Part shown: piece by piece, positions 37,808-61,700 of the stretch
How positions within the stretch are numbered: position 1 is the stretch's first letter
How the letters are laid out: each line of letters opens with the position of its first letter
Program-made: the position numbers and the translations under genes
Source: Syngnathus acus
Taxonomy: Eukaryota > Chordata > Actinopteri > Syngnathiformes > Syngnathidae
Length of the DNA: 64,000 bases
NCBI RefSeq assembly: GCF_901709675.1
Contig: NC_051107.1
Location: 4,094,001-4,158,000 of the forward strand
Direction of reading: 5' to 3'
Notes under the pieces: model-generated
Told to the model about the DNA's origin: nothing
What the model saw: the letters and a program-made list of their open reading frames with translations, nothing else
Database searches by the model: none

Positions 37808-38218
37808 CAAGCATCCCAAGTTTCTTTGAAATAATTGTATCAAATTGCAAAAGCCTCCTCTCGATGAGGAGTCGAGTTTGTATGCCAACTTGTCACAGTA
37901 TATTGGAGTTTTTTTCTGATGGTACGCTGTGCGGTGGGTGTGATTTGGGGAGGAGATTTGCAGACAGTTTTTGCACGTCACTTGCAACTGCAAGGCAAAT
38001 CTCAACATCACTCAACTTTACTGGGATCGAATTGTTCAAAACATTTTGTTCAGTTGTCCTATGAAAAAAGAAAAAGTTATTGTATTAAAAATCAGGGCCT
38101 GCTTTGCAAACGCCCAGAGACGTGCAAAGGAGTACAAGGTCGTCTACTCACTCTAACACCCCCAAAAATAAATTACCTGATTAAAATATATCAAAAATAA
38201 TTTTGTTACGCTCTGCTT

Positions 38219-38270
38219 CACTGCGCATGCGTATTGGTCAAAGCGCTGGTTAGTCACTGCGCATGCGTCG
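38219..38270 (+). promoter_or_regulatory. Tandem NRF1-like sites, prdm4 promoter
   Basis: CACTGCGCATGCGT occurs twice, starting at 38219 and 38255. TGCGCATGCG is close to the NRF1 consensus YGCGCAYGCGCR. An ATTGG (inverted CCAAT) follows the first copy. NRF1 sites are typical of TATA-less housekeeping promoters, and the sites lie upstream of the candidate prdm4 leader exon. Confidence 0.6.
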
Positions 38271-38734
38271 AGTAAGTGCTGCTATGGCCCCCTTCAGGCA
38301 GAAGTTATTGCACTGCTGCTTTGTTATTGTTTTTTCACAACCTTTTCCTCAAGATGCTCGAGTTTTTTAAGCTATCTGCTCACATTCGATCGCGATTCGC
38401 GACATTTATCTATTCATTTTTTTAAAACTGTCACACATTAATCAGTTTTTGGGATATAGAATAGTCATCGAGAGCTAGGCTAACGCTCAGTTAGCAGTGT
38501 AATAAACAAACTACAGTAGCTAGTTGCTGGAATGCTTTTGCTTAGTAAAGTAGTCATAATGGAGGTGGAAATTGTCTTTATCACATACTTGACAGGTTCA
38601 AATATGTACTATTGTCTAGTCCACTGATGGAAAGAGACTGTTGATTTCAGGTAAGCTATCATTGTTAGCATTATATATTATGTTGTAGCCTTGCCATGTT
38701 TTCTCAAGTGAGATTGAATTGATCATTTTGTAGG

Positions 38735-41700
38735 ATGAATGACATGAACCTGAGTCCAGTGGGCATGGACCAGCTGAGTGTGCCTTCAGTGAGTGCCAGC
38801 CACTTGGGTCTGGCCACCTCACCGCCCCATAACTCCATCCCCACCCCAGGTAGGATAACAACTCCAATTTGTGATATCTGCAGTTTTTTCAATTACATAT
38901 GTTGTAGGCATGCCAGTGGCCATCCCCAGCCTGGGTCCTTCTTTAGGCTCCCTTCCCTCTGCACTGTCCCTCATGCTGCCAATGGGACCTCTGGGCGATC
39001 GAGGAGTCATGTGTGGTCTCCCGGATAGGAATTATTCCCTGCCACCTCCTCCTTACCCCCACTTGGAAAGCAGCTACTTCCGACATATATTACCAGGTAT
39101 TCCCAAACACAAAAATTAATTTATGTACTGTGTATAATAATGTTTTTGTTTTTCTAGGCATTTTGTCCTATTTGGCTGACCGTCCACCACCTCAGTACAT
39201 CCATCCAAGCAGCCTTAACATGGACGGGACCCTGTCTGTTGCTAGCAACAACCCGTCGGGTCTCGACCCGTACAGCGGAGCGGGCGGCCCATTGGAGCAG
39301 GGCCTGGTGCCCATGGACTCGAGACAAGTCAGCGGCCAAGGAGACCTCCACCAGACTGGCAGCCACGATTTGGACTCCACAGGGTTAACGATGGAGTCTC
39401 GCGACAGCAGCCCCATGACCCCGGACAGGATGGGAGAGGAGCTGGCCTCCATGGACGGAGTCGGGGTGGTTCCGGTGTCTGATGGCGGGAGCCAACCCTT
39501 GACTGGGGTGGACTCTTCCGGCGGGGTGATGCCCCTGCATGGACCCCCTGTACTGGAACTCCCTGTGGTGATGGAGTCAGATCACATGGGGGGCCGCGTG
39601 GGCAATGCTGGAGGAGGAGCAGCAGGAGGACTCGGGGACCAGCTCCACCCCAATGGAGAACTGAATTCCAGCGTCGTTAGCGTGGTGCTCACAAGCTCCA
39701 TGGCCGGCCAGGGCCAGCTGGGGCCCGTGTCCCTCCACGGGCACTCCGGGATGGGCCTGGACTCTGTGAACGTCTCCCCCATCACCGCGGAGGTATCGCT
39801 GGGTCCGGAAAACAACCTGGTGCTGGTCAACTCCAGTCTTCAACTGGATCATTCAAGTCCCAACAAGGAGAGCTTGGTTGCTGCTTACACTATTTGTAAG
39901 TTGATAAGGAATGGATTTAAAAAGCGATAAAAGAATAATTCCAATATGCTTCCGTCACGCAGGGTGCACTCTGTGCGAGCGCTCGTATACCTCAGACTGC
40001 CCGGAGCACGGCCCGGTCACCTTCATCCCAGACACGCCCATCCAAAGCCGGGCTCGCCTCTCCATCCCGCGTCCGCTTTGCTTGCGAATCTCCGTTGCCG
40101 ACGAGCCGCTCGGTAAGAAAAGCGAACGGACCCCATCAGGGTTTCGTTCTGATCTCCTTTTTGCTGTTTGACTTCAGGTGTTTTTGCACGCGACATCATC
40201 CCGGCGAGGACCTGCTTCGGCCCGATGATAGGTCAGCACTGTAGCAACGTGGATCTCTCCGATTGGCCCGAAAAGGACACGCCTCAGATTTGGAAGGTTG
40301 GTCATCCCAATCAAGTAGACTCTACTTGATTGGGGATCATCGAGAATAAACGCTCGATTGTGATAGATGTACCACAACAACGTGCTGGAGTTCTACATCG
40401 TGACGGCAGATGAGAACGAATGCAACTGGATGATGTTTGTGCACAAGGCAAGGTATGAACACGTGAACTCAAAACGTCCCTCGAAAGATTTTTTTTTTCA
40501 CGAATATTTTCCATTTAATTTGAATCAGGAGCCGCGAAGAGCAGAACCTGGTGGCCTACTCTGCTAACGGGAAGCTCTTCTTCTGCACCACCATGGAGAT
40601 CCACCCCGACGAGGAGCTGCGTTTCTACTACAGCCGGGACTACTGGAGACTCATGGGTCAGATCCAGAGAAAGCTACTCACATATCTTCTTCCTTTACTT
40701 ACCCTGCGGCTGACGATATCGTACGTTGATCTCTCAGGTGTTCCTCCTTTACCCGAGGCTCATCTCTGTCAGTGCGGCAAAGACTGCTCCTCTTTTTCCG
40801 ACCTCAAGCCTCACATGAGCAATCCTGACCACAACCGGCCTCCTCACAGCCACAGCCCGCCACAGCAGGACCTCCCGCTTCAGCAAGAGCAGCAACAAGC
40901 CCCTCCGCAACAGGACGAGAAGCTCGCCAATGGCACGTCGAGCTCTTCGTCCTCTCCGTGGCCTCAAACGGCAGGACAGACCAACGGGGACAACCCCAAC
41001 GGCAGTCATAATCCGAGCAGCGGGACCTCCGGAACAATCTCCAAAGGTCCGAGGCACCCGCGGGAGAAAAAATTTAAGTGCAGCATGTGCTCGCGGGCGT
41101 TCATCACATCCACCAAGCTCAACGTGCACTTCATGGGCCACGTCGGCATGAAACCGCACAAGTGCGAATACTGCAGCAAGGCCTTCAGCGACCCCAGTAA
41201 CCTCAGGATGCACCTCAAAATACACACAGGTGGGTACAACCGAGTATGTGATCATGATTTTTTTTTTTTTTCTTAACGTCACTTTCCTTCCACCACCAAC
41301 AGGTCAGAAGAACTATCGGTGCACGGTTTGCGAGAAGTCGTTCACGCAAAAGTCCCACGTGGCCTCTCACATGCTCATCCACACGGGTGCCGAGAAACTC
41401 AAGTGCGACCTGTGCGAGCGAATGTTCATCCGAAAGCACGACCTGAATCAGCACATGTTCTCCCACACCCAGTACGGCCGTCATTTTCCACAAAACCACA
41501 TAATTTATCGATTCGATTTCATCAATCACTTTTTTTATGTACTTTACAGCGAGCGGCGGATTCAGTGCCCCAAATGCAACAAGCACTTCCTGAAGCCCAA
41601 CCACCTGAAGAAGCACATGAACTCCCACGAGGGCCGCCGAGACTTTGTTTGCGAGAAGTGCCACAAGGCCTTTCTCACCAAGTACCACCTCACGCGTCAC

Positions 41701-41904
41701 CTCAAGATATGCAAGGGGCCCAAGGCGGAGCGTTCATCCCGAAAAGAGCGACACGTTCACGAGGAGGAGGACGACGAAGAGGAGGAGGAGGAGGAGGAAG
41801 CCGAGGATAGCATGGGAAGAGGAGGGGAGAGACTTTTGGAGTCGGGCACGAGTGAAGACGTTGGAGGCTATAACTCTGAAAAGTCACTGTCACCCCCTCA
41901 TTGA
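38735..41904 (+). CDS. prdm4: PR domain zinc finger protein 4
   Basis: Ten exons keep phase and encode about 846 residues: 38735-38849, 38908-39096, 39158-39895, 39963-40112, 40178-40296, 40367-40452, 40529-40656, 40738-41229, 41303-41471, 41550-41904. The N-terminus ([40 protein letters not shown]) is diagnostic of PRDM4. A zinc knuckle ([16 protein letters not shown]) sits near 349-364, then the PR/SET-like domain to about 500 ([26 protein letters not shown]). After a Q/S/N-rich insert come six zinc fingers, from [10 protein letters not shown] to [10 protein letters not shown], the last ending HLKIC. The C-terminus is acidic. PRDM4 is a nuclear regulator of neural progenitors that recruits PRMT5 and binds the p75 neurotrophin receptor. 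Human PRDM4 is 801 residues; the difference lies mainly in the linkers. Confidence 0.95.
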
Positions 41905-45355
<3,451 letters not shown>

Positions 45356-46481
45356 CAATTGACAATTTAAATTAGAACCCCACCCACCTTCCATCAATAG
45401 TCAACAGCAGAAAAACAGCACTCGACCACAACATATCCTTTCTCGTTTTGAGTACGAGATTGGCCTCAAATATGTCTGTACAGTGTTTAAGGGCTCGGTC
45501 GTCGTTTGGTTGAATGTTTGACAGCTTACAGTGAAGAGCACAAATTGTATTTTTTGTATTTTCTTCATCTCCAAGGCCTTTTTTTTTTAATGAGGCATGC
45601 AAAATAGAAAAAGCCCAAGTTAACTGAATGTAATAGCTCTCCACATGAACATTGGATGGTCTTGTTTTTAATTTTTTATACAAAAAAGCCACGGTCTTTT
45701 GTGAATAAAACAAATTTCGCTCAACTTTTCTTTGTGACCACTAGATGTCGCTGTTGTTCACATGCGTCTTTTTGACCTTGCTGTTTGATGCAGTGCAGAT
45801 GCACAGCGTGAGGTTTCAAGTTAAAGTCCCAATGATCGTCACACGTGTCATTTTGCAGTGAGCAGCAGCGGTGCCGCGCTCGGGAATCATTTGATGATCT
45901 AAGGCCCCATTTCAACCCCTTACACTGAGTGCCAAGCAGGGAAGAAATGGGTACCAGTTTTATAGTCTCTGGTGTGACCCAGCCGGGGTTTGAACCCACA
46001 ACCTTCCAATTTCAGGGCGGACACTACCACTGAGCTGGTAACGTGATTTGTTGCGAGGTCAAATCCAAACCACCTGGTAAAAAATAATGCAGTAAAAATG
46101 TAAACACTGTGGGAAATGGCATGTTTCACACGCTGATGATAAATTTTACATCTCGTTTGGTTTTCAATTGTCCCACAGACGTGGTGTCGAAAATAGTTTC
46201 ATAGCGACACCATTACCCAGAATGCACCTTAAATTTGCGCTTTTTCTAAATGTTATCAGGGCTACCGATTTAATCGAAACACTAACATGTCTTTTTTTAA
46301 CGTATTATGAAAGGTAGTAAAACCCCAGCAGTGTAATAAGCATCGATGGCAAGCGAGCATGGGCTGTTGTAGTCCAAATACACAAAAAGAACTACAAGAA
46401 CCATAATGCATTTCGCAGCTGAGCTCCTCCACTCACATCCGTTTGCCTGCATAGAAAAGGGACTTGGTGAAAACTGTAACG
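45356..46481. promoter_or_regulatory. tmem209 3' UTR and ahcyl2 promoter
   Basis: The tmem209 3' UTR probably ends soon after GAATAAAAC near 45701. A tRNA-derived SINE follows (45901-46040). Close to the ahcyl2 start are two motifs like those of ZNF143/Staf: TTACCCAGAATGCACC at 46213-46228 and ACTACAAGAACCATAATGCA at 46391-46410. These suit a TATA-less vertebrate promoter. The reading is by eye and approximate. Confidence 0.5.
45901..46040 (-). mobile_element. tRNA-derived SINE
   Basis: Read on the minus strand the element opens with AGCTCAGTGGTAG, an A-box-like polymerase III element, and has GGGTTCAAACCCCGGC, a clear B box, about 40 bases on. A body with ACTATAAAACTGG and CCTGCTTGGCACTCAG follows. 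This order is that of fish tRNA-derived SINEs. The 3' end is not sharp, and the exact family is not assigned. Confidence 0.8.
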
Positions 46482-54040
<7,559 letters not shown>

Positions 54041-55711
54041 AGAAGTTTGACGGCGGGGCCAAGAGGAGACGGCAGCACTCCCCAAAGCGCACAGAACCTA
54101 CAAGGCTGTCAAGGTGGAGAGGGGGGGGGGGGGGCCTCTCAGGCCGTGCCTGAGGGGGCAAACGTTTAATTTATTCCAACTTGTTAATATCGGCAAAAAT
54201 AAAAACCCAAGGAGGGCGGCTCCTTCTCTTCTCGGCCGCCTGCTCGCTCCCCGGGAAGACTTTTGATTTTTGCCCCTCTTTTCGTTTTTAGCTACGCGTC
54301 GCCATCCTCCCCTCCCATCGCCACGCCTTTTTATCGTTTCAACAAATGTGACAATATATATGCTATATAAGAAAAAAAAAAGTGATTTAAAGGAAAAAAT
54401 AGAACGAAGATGAAATTTTGTGTTTTTCCCTTCCCCTGTTATTTTTGTAATTATTCTTTTATACTTTGTTTTATTCTTATTTTATTCTAGGGGGGACGAT
54501 CCATTCTTATCCATTTGATTTTTTTTAAAACGTATTTCTTAACACACGGTCGGTTCCGCCTCATTTACTCGTAGTCCACTTTTAAAAGGCAGATTAGATT
54601 TTTCCGGCCGTCACTCAAACTGCCTCTCGGCTTCCAGATGCTCACACGTCTTTGGCATTTTGGAGATCAACTTTATTTTGGACCATAATGTATTCAAAGT
54701 GATCATTACATATTGTATAGTTACATATTTGTATAGAAACGACAAATTTTCTACATTTCTCTCCCTCGCATTGTCTTTGATCACGTCATTGAGATAAGCA
54801 ATTAAATATTCTAATTATATGTGTAATAAATGTACATATATGAATGAATACTGTGATTATATTAACGAAGATACCAAATTATACTGAAAGTTGGCTTGGG
54901 AACTAAAAGGATCTGAATTTGATTTTTAAAATTCTTCTTTGGGAAGCAGCGTCCCTTTCCTACTTTTCATCCTGCTCAAATTCGAAATGCGTGCGTTTGT
55001 GTCCTTTGTGCTGTACTGAATCTTCTCCATCGTGTGATCTACCAAGTGTGTGGCCTTGAGAGACTGCTGACGATAATGTGTGAGTGTGTGTGTGTATATG
55101 TGCTTCATAAACAGCTGCCTCAGGATCCAAGCCTGTGCATTTGAGGGTGGGAGAATTTCCGTTTTTGTCAGCCTCAAACTGACCTTTGACCCCGAGGGTG
55201 GGTGGGCAGGGATGACACCAGCATCGTGTATGTATAGAATATACACATTCTATAGGACAGCCTTTATAAATCTTAGGAATATCATCTCATGTATTTATTG
55301 TTGTAAAAAAAAAAAAAAAAAAGTGTTGAAATTCCCAAACCTCTCTTGTCCATAAAGGACGCAAAGTGATGACGGTAGATGACAAGCAATAATCTGTAAT
55401 CTCCAATAAAGATGTAAAGAAAAAAACTGTTTCCCCTCATCATCTTTGCTGCTTTACTTAAAAGTAATCAAGGGAATTTTATTGCTATTTTTGCCCTGTT
55501 AAAATTCAACCAAGCGCTCGCTCCTTTCCGTAGTGATTTGTCTAGCCCCGCCCTCGCTAGACGTGCGTGGACAACAAATCCAACGCCCGTTTTTAAGCAG
55601 AGAGGCGGGGGACGCGAAAACGAGAAAAGAGAAACTCCCCACTTGTCCTCTTGCCGGGGACCGTCGTCTCTCGTCCCCCTTCCCGTTTGTCCTCCAAAAC
55701 CTTCCTGTGAG
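54041..55711 (+). other. ahcyl2 3' UTR and strip2 5' region
   Basis: The ahcyl2 3' UTR includes a G run at 54121-54134 and A/T-rich sequence and likely ends after AATAAA at 55405-55410, about 1.37 kb. Only about 300 bp remain before the strip2 start, so the strip2 promoter and 5' UTR must lie in that interval or overlap the ahcyl2 end. No coding region is seen. Confidence 0.6.
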
Positions 55712-58700
55712 ATGCAGGCGGAGGACTTGGAGGTCCCTCTCCTCAATAACCTCAACGACAACGGCGGCAGGTTGAGGTCGAAAGGCAAAGATGTGTTCAA
55801 GGAGCAGCAGAAGGAGTCCGAGGTGGGTAATAGCGAGAGGCGTTCGCGTACGTCGGAAACGGCAAGATTTTACCTTCTCCCGTGGCGTGGTTGTTGCTGG
55901 GGAGCTTTTTTTTTTTTTTCCGGGACAGCTGGGCCTCTCTTTCTCTAAAACATACATGCATGGCATGCAGACGGGAACACTTGAGAGGTTATTTTGGCGA
56001 ACGTCTAAAAATAACCCTGCAGCGTTGCTCGACGTGCAGACTGCAGGTGGTGAAATGTGGGCGCGTGCTGCATGGATGCCATCTAATATTTACATTCGTA
56101 AATTCGCTCATATCATATGTCAGGAATGATTCTAATCTTAAAAGCGTTGTGCGATGTTTGCCGCCCTACCTTTGTGACATTTTGACCTAGTTTGAACATT
56201 GCAAAGGTCACATGATTGATTTGATTTGAAAGGAGAATAATGGATAATCCTGCATTGACGTCACATGAATAGCTTCTTGTGTTTTGCTACAATTACTCGC
56301 ACCTTGTATTACATCTAAATTGTTTTTGTAATTGCTTTTAATTATTTGTTCAATTTTTTTTCCCTCTGTGTTTAACGAAACTTTATAAAACAAAAGACTA
56401 AGCAAAGAGTGAATATTGGTATCTGAAAAAATATAACTGAATTGAGGTATTGTAATTGATCATTTTTATAATTTTTTTTCACATTTAACAAAATATTATT
56501 TATATAAAAAATATAGTTCCTATTTGACTCCCTAATATTGGGGCCTAATTCTTGTTGGAGTTGAGTTGCCCTGGAAAATAACTAGGTCTGTCTATCTGTC
56601 TGAGGTCCACAGGACAAATTAATTTCAATAGCTGTTAACCTGTTCCGTTTTTCTTTTAACCTGTTTTTGTCTTTACTGGAGCTCATTTGCATTGCCCGGA
56701 GCAGACGGAGGCTTACTTCCTGCTGCACTGGCGTCACTCTTCTTTTACTTCCAGAAACACTTTTAGCCTCATCATTTTTACAATTTAACGTCTTGGTGAA
56801 GGCAGAGTTTGTTGTGTGTGCTTTTTTCGTGTTTTGTTCTCACCATTATTGACTTTCTTGGCAGAACTCCATGGAGTCTCCCAACCTGGAGTTTGAATAC
56901 GGCGACACCGACGCCCTCACCGTCGAACTCTCAGGTATTATTTTTGACAAATTTATTTATCAATACATTTTTTTTACTTAATCTCTAAATGACAGCTGAT
57001 TTATCCATTTAAAAAAAATTGCAGACTTTGTTTTGCTTCTCTAACATATTTGTGCAGACTTGCCATCCCGACCGACAAGTGTTCTTACACACTCGTAAAC
57101 TTGTTCGACATCGTCCCGCCTAACGAGCGCCCGCCCACGTTTGCCCTCGGGCGCAACGTGTTCCCTGCGTTTTTCGCTCACGTCGTTCACGTTGTTGTCT
57201 TTGCCAGAGTTGTACAGCTACACCGAGGAGCCTGAATTTGCTCTCAACAGAGACTACTTTGAGGAGGACTTCAAAAGTCACGGTATGCGTGTGTAGTTTC
57301 AAAAAAATTTTAAGCCGATTTAGTTTAAGATGATGCAACTCGGCATTTCAAAGCGCTGTGGATTTTTAAGCTGTTGGAAGTCAGGACCTCCTCATCATGT
57401 GTAGTACCGTTCAAAGAGCATAGGGGTCGATATTTCACATGTCCTTGAGAATGACCTCGTCTTCCGCAGCCCGAGGCCGACGATGGATCGATGTGAGCGC
57501 GGAGGAGCAGCGCGCGTACGTGATGAGATTACTGGACGCGCTGGAGGTGACCGACAGGGACAAGAGACTGAAGGTGGCCAGGGCCATCCTCTACCTCGCT
57601 CAGGGTACGACGACCCGACCCGTGTTTGAATCTGTCACGTGTGTAACCCGTGTTTCCCACGTAGGTGTGTTCGACGAATGTGACGCCGAGGCGGACGTGC
57701 TCCGCTGGTCCAGGCGCAATGTCTTCCTCCTCTACGACATGGGGATCTTCACGGCCCTGCTGGAGCTCCTCAGCATGGAAATTGAGTGAGCGCCGTGGTG
57801 TCATTAAAAGTGGCAACGTCCACTATGACGTTGAAAAATATTTTTGTATGCAGTAACAATCAAGCCTGCAGCAGCGCTTTGAGGAAGCCCGCCATCTCGC
57901 TCGCGGATAGCACGGAGCTCAGGTGAGCAAAATGGCCGCTTGCGTTCATTCTCATTCACTCATTATTTTGTTTCTCTCAAGAGTGTTGCTCAGCATCATG
58001 TACTTAATGGTGGAGACGGTTCGAGTTCAAACGGACGACGACAACCCGGAGTGGCGAGCCACCAGGGAGGCCTTCAAGAACGAGCTCGGTGGGCAAAACG
58101 CTGTGGACGATTAGCATGCTAACCATTAATGGTGTCTTTCTCCTACTCAGGTGCGCCGCTGTACAATGGCGAGCCTTTTGCCTTGCTTCTCTTCTCCATG
58201 GTGACCAAGTTCTGCAGCATGAACGCACCACATTTCCCCATGAAGAAAGTTCTCCTTCTCCTATGGAAGACCATTTTGGTCAGTGGAGCAATGTTACATT
58301 TTAATTCAAAAATTCAAAAGTACTACTAACAGTAGCTCCGCCTCCTCCTCCTTTCCCAGTTCACCTTGGGGGGCTTCGAGGAGCTGCAGGAGATGAAGAT
58401 GCAGGGCCGCGAGCGTCTCAACCTGCCGCCGCTCCCCGAGGACAGCATCAAGGTGGTCCGGGCCATGAGAGCCGCCTCGCCGCCCGCCTCCGCCATGGAG
58501 CTCATCGAGCAGCAGCAACAGCAGAAGAGAGGACGGCGCAGTCGTAGGGTACGGAAAAAACGCCCGCATGCCACCAAAACCTCATCCGGATAGGAAAGTA
58601 GTAATTGGTGTCAAGGTAGCTTGATGGTTTGATATGAAAAAGACAAATCGCTGACACGGCAGCATTTGTTATCACTCATCATACACACTGACCCGAGACT

Positions 58701-61700
58701 AATTTTTTTTTTGTTTTCATTCCATTGAAGCGATCCTTCTCGAACTCATCCGACGCTAATCGGGCTGAAATGAGACTCGCCCGCTAACTGCCCTCATGGT
58801 GTCTCATTGCGCCTCTTCCTTGTGTCCCCACAGAGTGCCTTTGTTGATAGCTTGGAAGGAGACAGTCCCTTTCCCAAGAAGCAGGTCTTTACCCGCAAGT
58901 TCCCTCTTTAGTTTCTTTTCCTTTTTTTTTTTTGCATTTTCTCTTTCCATTTTTTTTTTTGTTGCACTCCTGTCCCTAACCTCCATTTGCGTTCCTCCCT
59001 TCTCTCTCTCTTTCTCTCTCTGTATATAAATATAGTACATATAATTAAAATATAAAGCAAATGCAATTATTGACAAATACAAATTTCAGTTTTAATTGGC
59101 CCACCTCCAAATTAATATTAGAAGAAGCGATTTTGGCGGAGCTCTACTCAATTCCCTCCAGCCTTCTCTTGTCTTTCTATATTCTGCATTTTTTTTTTTT
59201 ATATCTCATCCAAACCACCTCAACGTGTCTTCTTCTTCTTCTTCCTTCTCGTCTACCTGCACAGTAGCCAGTTTGAGATGCCTTGCTAGCTTGTTGTTTG
59301 GCCCACCGTCCTCTGAAGGCAGTCGTAGCCCCGCCCCCTACCATCACCACCACACAATCATGCACTGTAGACACTTAAGGGTCATGAAAAAAAATATGCA
59401 GTCATCAAAGAGGTGCTTTCAGATATTCAAGCGACCGGCCACCTCCTTGATGGAATGCAGTTGACCCCCACTAGAAACAAAAAACGTCTCACCCCAGGCT
59501 GTTATCTTAGCTTTGGCTAGCATGAAGACTGAAATGAATCATCACGGCTGTGCTTGCGCGCATATTTGCATGACTGTAAACAAAAGCATCTTGTTATTGT
59601 TTATGCCCCGCCCCCTCCCTCCTTCCCTCAGCCGCTGGTCAAACAGGACAGCCTGGACACGTACAACGAGCGAGACCCCTTCAAGAACGACGACGTCCGC
59701 GACGAGGAAGAGGACCCCGAGGATGGCGACGGCGGCATGGAGGGCGAGGTGGACCCCTTGGACCGTGACGTCATCATCCAACCTCCGCCTCCGCCGCCTC
59801 CTCTCCGCCCCCCCCGCGGAGAGGGTCAACTTCCCCAAGGGCCTCCCTTGGGCCCCCAAAGTCAGGTACACAAATGTCAGGTTGGTTGGAACGAAAATGC
59901 TACGTTGAGAATTGAGCTGGCTGACACGTTCACACCATGAATCTGGATGTGTGAAGATTTTTTTTTCTTCTTCACAGCTTCATCTCTAGCAATATGCTCT
60001 CCATGTGTAGATACAAGATTCCTTAATCAGGACTACTGTAGATAATTAAAAAACATTAAAAATATATATATATTAAAAAATATTAAAACATTTTCAATAA
60101 AATTTTTTAAAATGTATAAAAAATGGAAGAATTTAAAATAAAAATAAATGTAAAAAATATTAAAACTATATATATATATATATATATATAAAAAAAATTA
60201 AAACATTTTCAATAAAATTTTTAAAAATGTATAAAATAAAAAAATGGAAGAATTTATTCCAGAATAGGCAAGTTCAATGTAATTCATCATAAGCGTCTCT
60301 CGCAGGGAGAAGGACATCGAGCACTTCCTAGAGACCAGTCGGAACAAGTTCATCGGCTTCACCCTCGGAAAGTCAGTATTCAATCGTCAGTATTCAATCG
60401 CCAGCATTTATTGATCGCTATGCCCCTAATCGAGGCCGAATTTTCTTGCAGTGACACCGAGACCCTCGTAGGCCTGCCCCGACCTATCCACGAGAGTGTC
60501 AAGACTCTCAAACAGGTTATTACATTCATCAAATTCAAGTTATTTCAGTGACCATTTTTGACCTTCTCTCTTTTCCCCGCAGCACAAATACGTGTCCATC
60601 GCCGAAGTGCAGATGAAGCGCGAGGAGGAGCTACAACAGTGTCCACTGAGCTTGGTGCGTTTCTCATAAACCTCTTACTCGACGCTCGTTTACGAACGAT
60701 TCTCATCACGCAGGGCGAGGAGGAGGTGGACGAGACGCCTGCGGAGATGCTCTACCTGGGCATGCTTCCAAACCTCTCCCAATATGTGGTGAGTTTTGGA
60801 AATCAAAAGTGATCCAAATGTGCGATGGTGAAAGTTTGCCGTCCCGTGTTAGATCGCCCTCCTGAAGCTACTTTTGGCCGCCGCACCCACCTCCAAAGCC
60901 AAAACGGATTCCATTAATATCCTCGCCGACGTGCTGCCTGAGGAGATGCCGTAAGTATTGGGACGGGTAGGCCAGGTCTTGTTAAATAATGATAATGAAT
61001 TTTACCTTCTTTTTTTTTTATTATTGACATTGGATCTAGTGACTTTTTGCGCTTCCCTGCAGAATCACGGTCCTCCAGAGCATGAAGCTGGGCATCGACG
61101 TCAACCGGCACAAAGAGATCATCGTCAAGGCCATCTCGGCTCTGCTGCTGCTCCTACTCAAACACTTGAAACTCAACCACGTCTACCAGGTGACGGCCGC
61201 TTATAGCACGTGTTCCTTTTTAGAGTCAAGAAATGCAATTTTGAAAATGGCTCTTTCAGTTTGAGATTGTCTCCCAGCATCTGGTGTTTGCCAACTGCAT
61301 ACCACTCATCCTCAAGTTCTTCAACCAGAACATCATGTCTTATATCAGTGCCAAAAACAGGTAGGCTGGATTTATTTCTTTTAAAAAAAATGTACTGTTA
61401 TTTTATTTATTAGTTTATTTTTATTTATTATTTTTCAGACCGATATCACCATTGTGTGTTTTCTGTGCAGCATATGTGTTTTGGATTTTCCGCACTGCGC
61501 CGTCCACGAAATGCCCGAGCTCACCGCCGAGAGCCTGGTGAGTCCAAACGCCTGTTCCAGTTTGATTGTATTGCGCTCATAAAAAAAAAAAAAAAAAATT
61601 ATGGTGTTTGTTGGGTTCTCAGGAAGCTGGAGACAACAACCAGTTCTGTTGGCGGAATCTGTTCTCTTGCATCAACCTGCTGAGAATCCTCAACAAGCTG

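Larger units (their letters stand above)
37650..38734. promoter_or_regulatory. Divergent ascl4-prdm4 promoter region
   Basis: The left part holds a local duplication (37682-37807). The right part holds two NRF1-like motifs and a candidate prdm4 leader exon that ends at 38650 before GTAAGC. The leader would join the coding exon at 38734, placing the ATG at 38735 one base after the junction. No TATA box is clear. Confidence 0.5.

Noticed and set aside
54119-54134. G run in the ahcyl2 3' UTR as a G-quadruplex
   Set aside because: It is one uninterrupted homopolymer without loop bases, more consistent with a simple slippage repeat or a length error; nothing else supports a structure.
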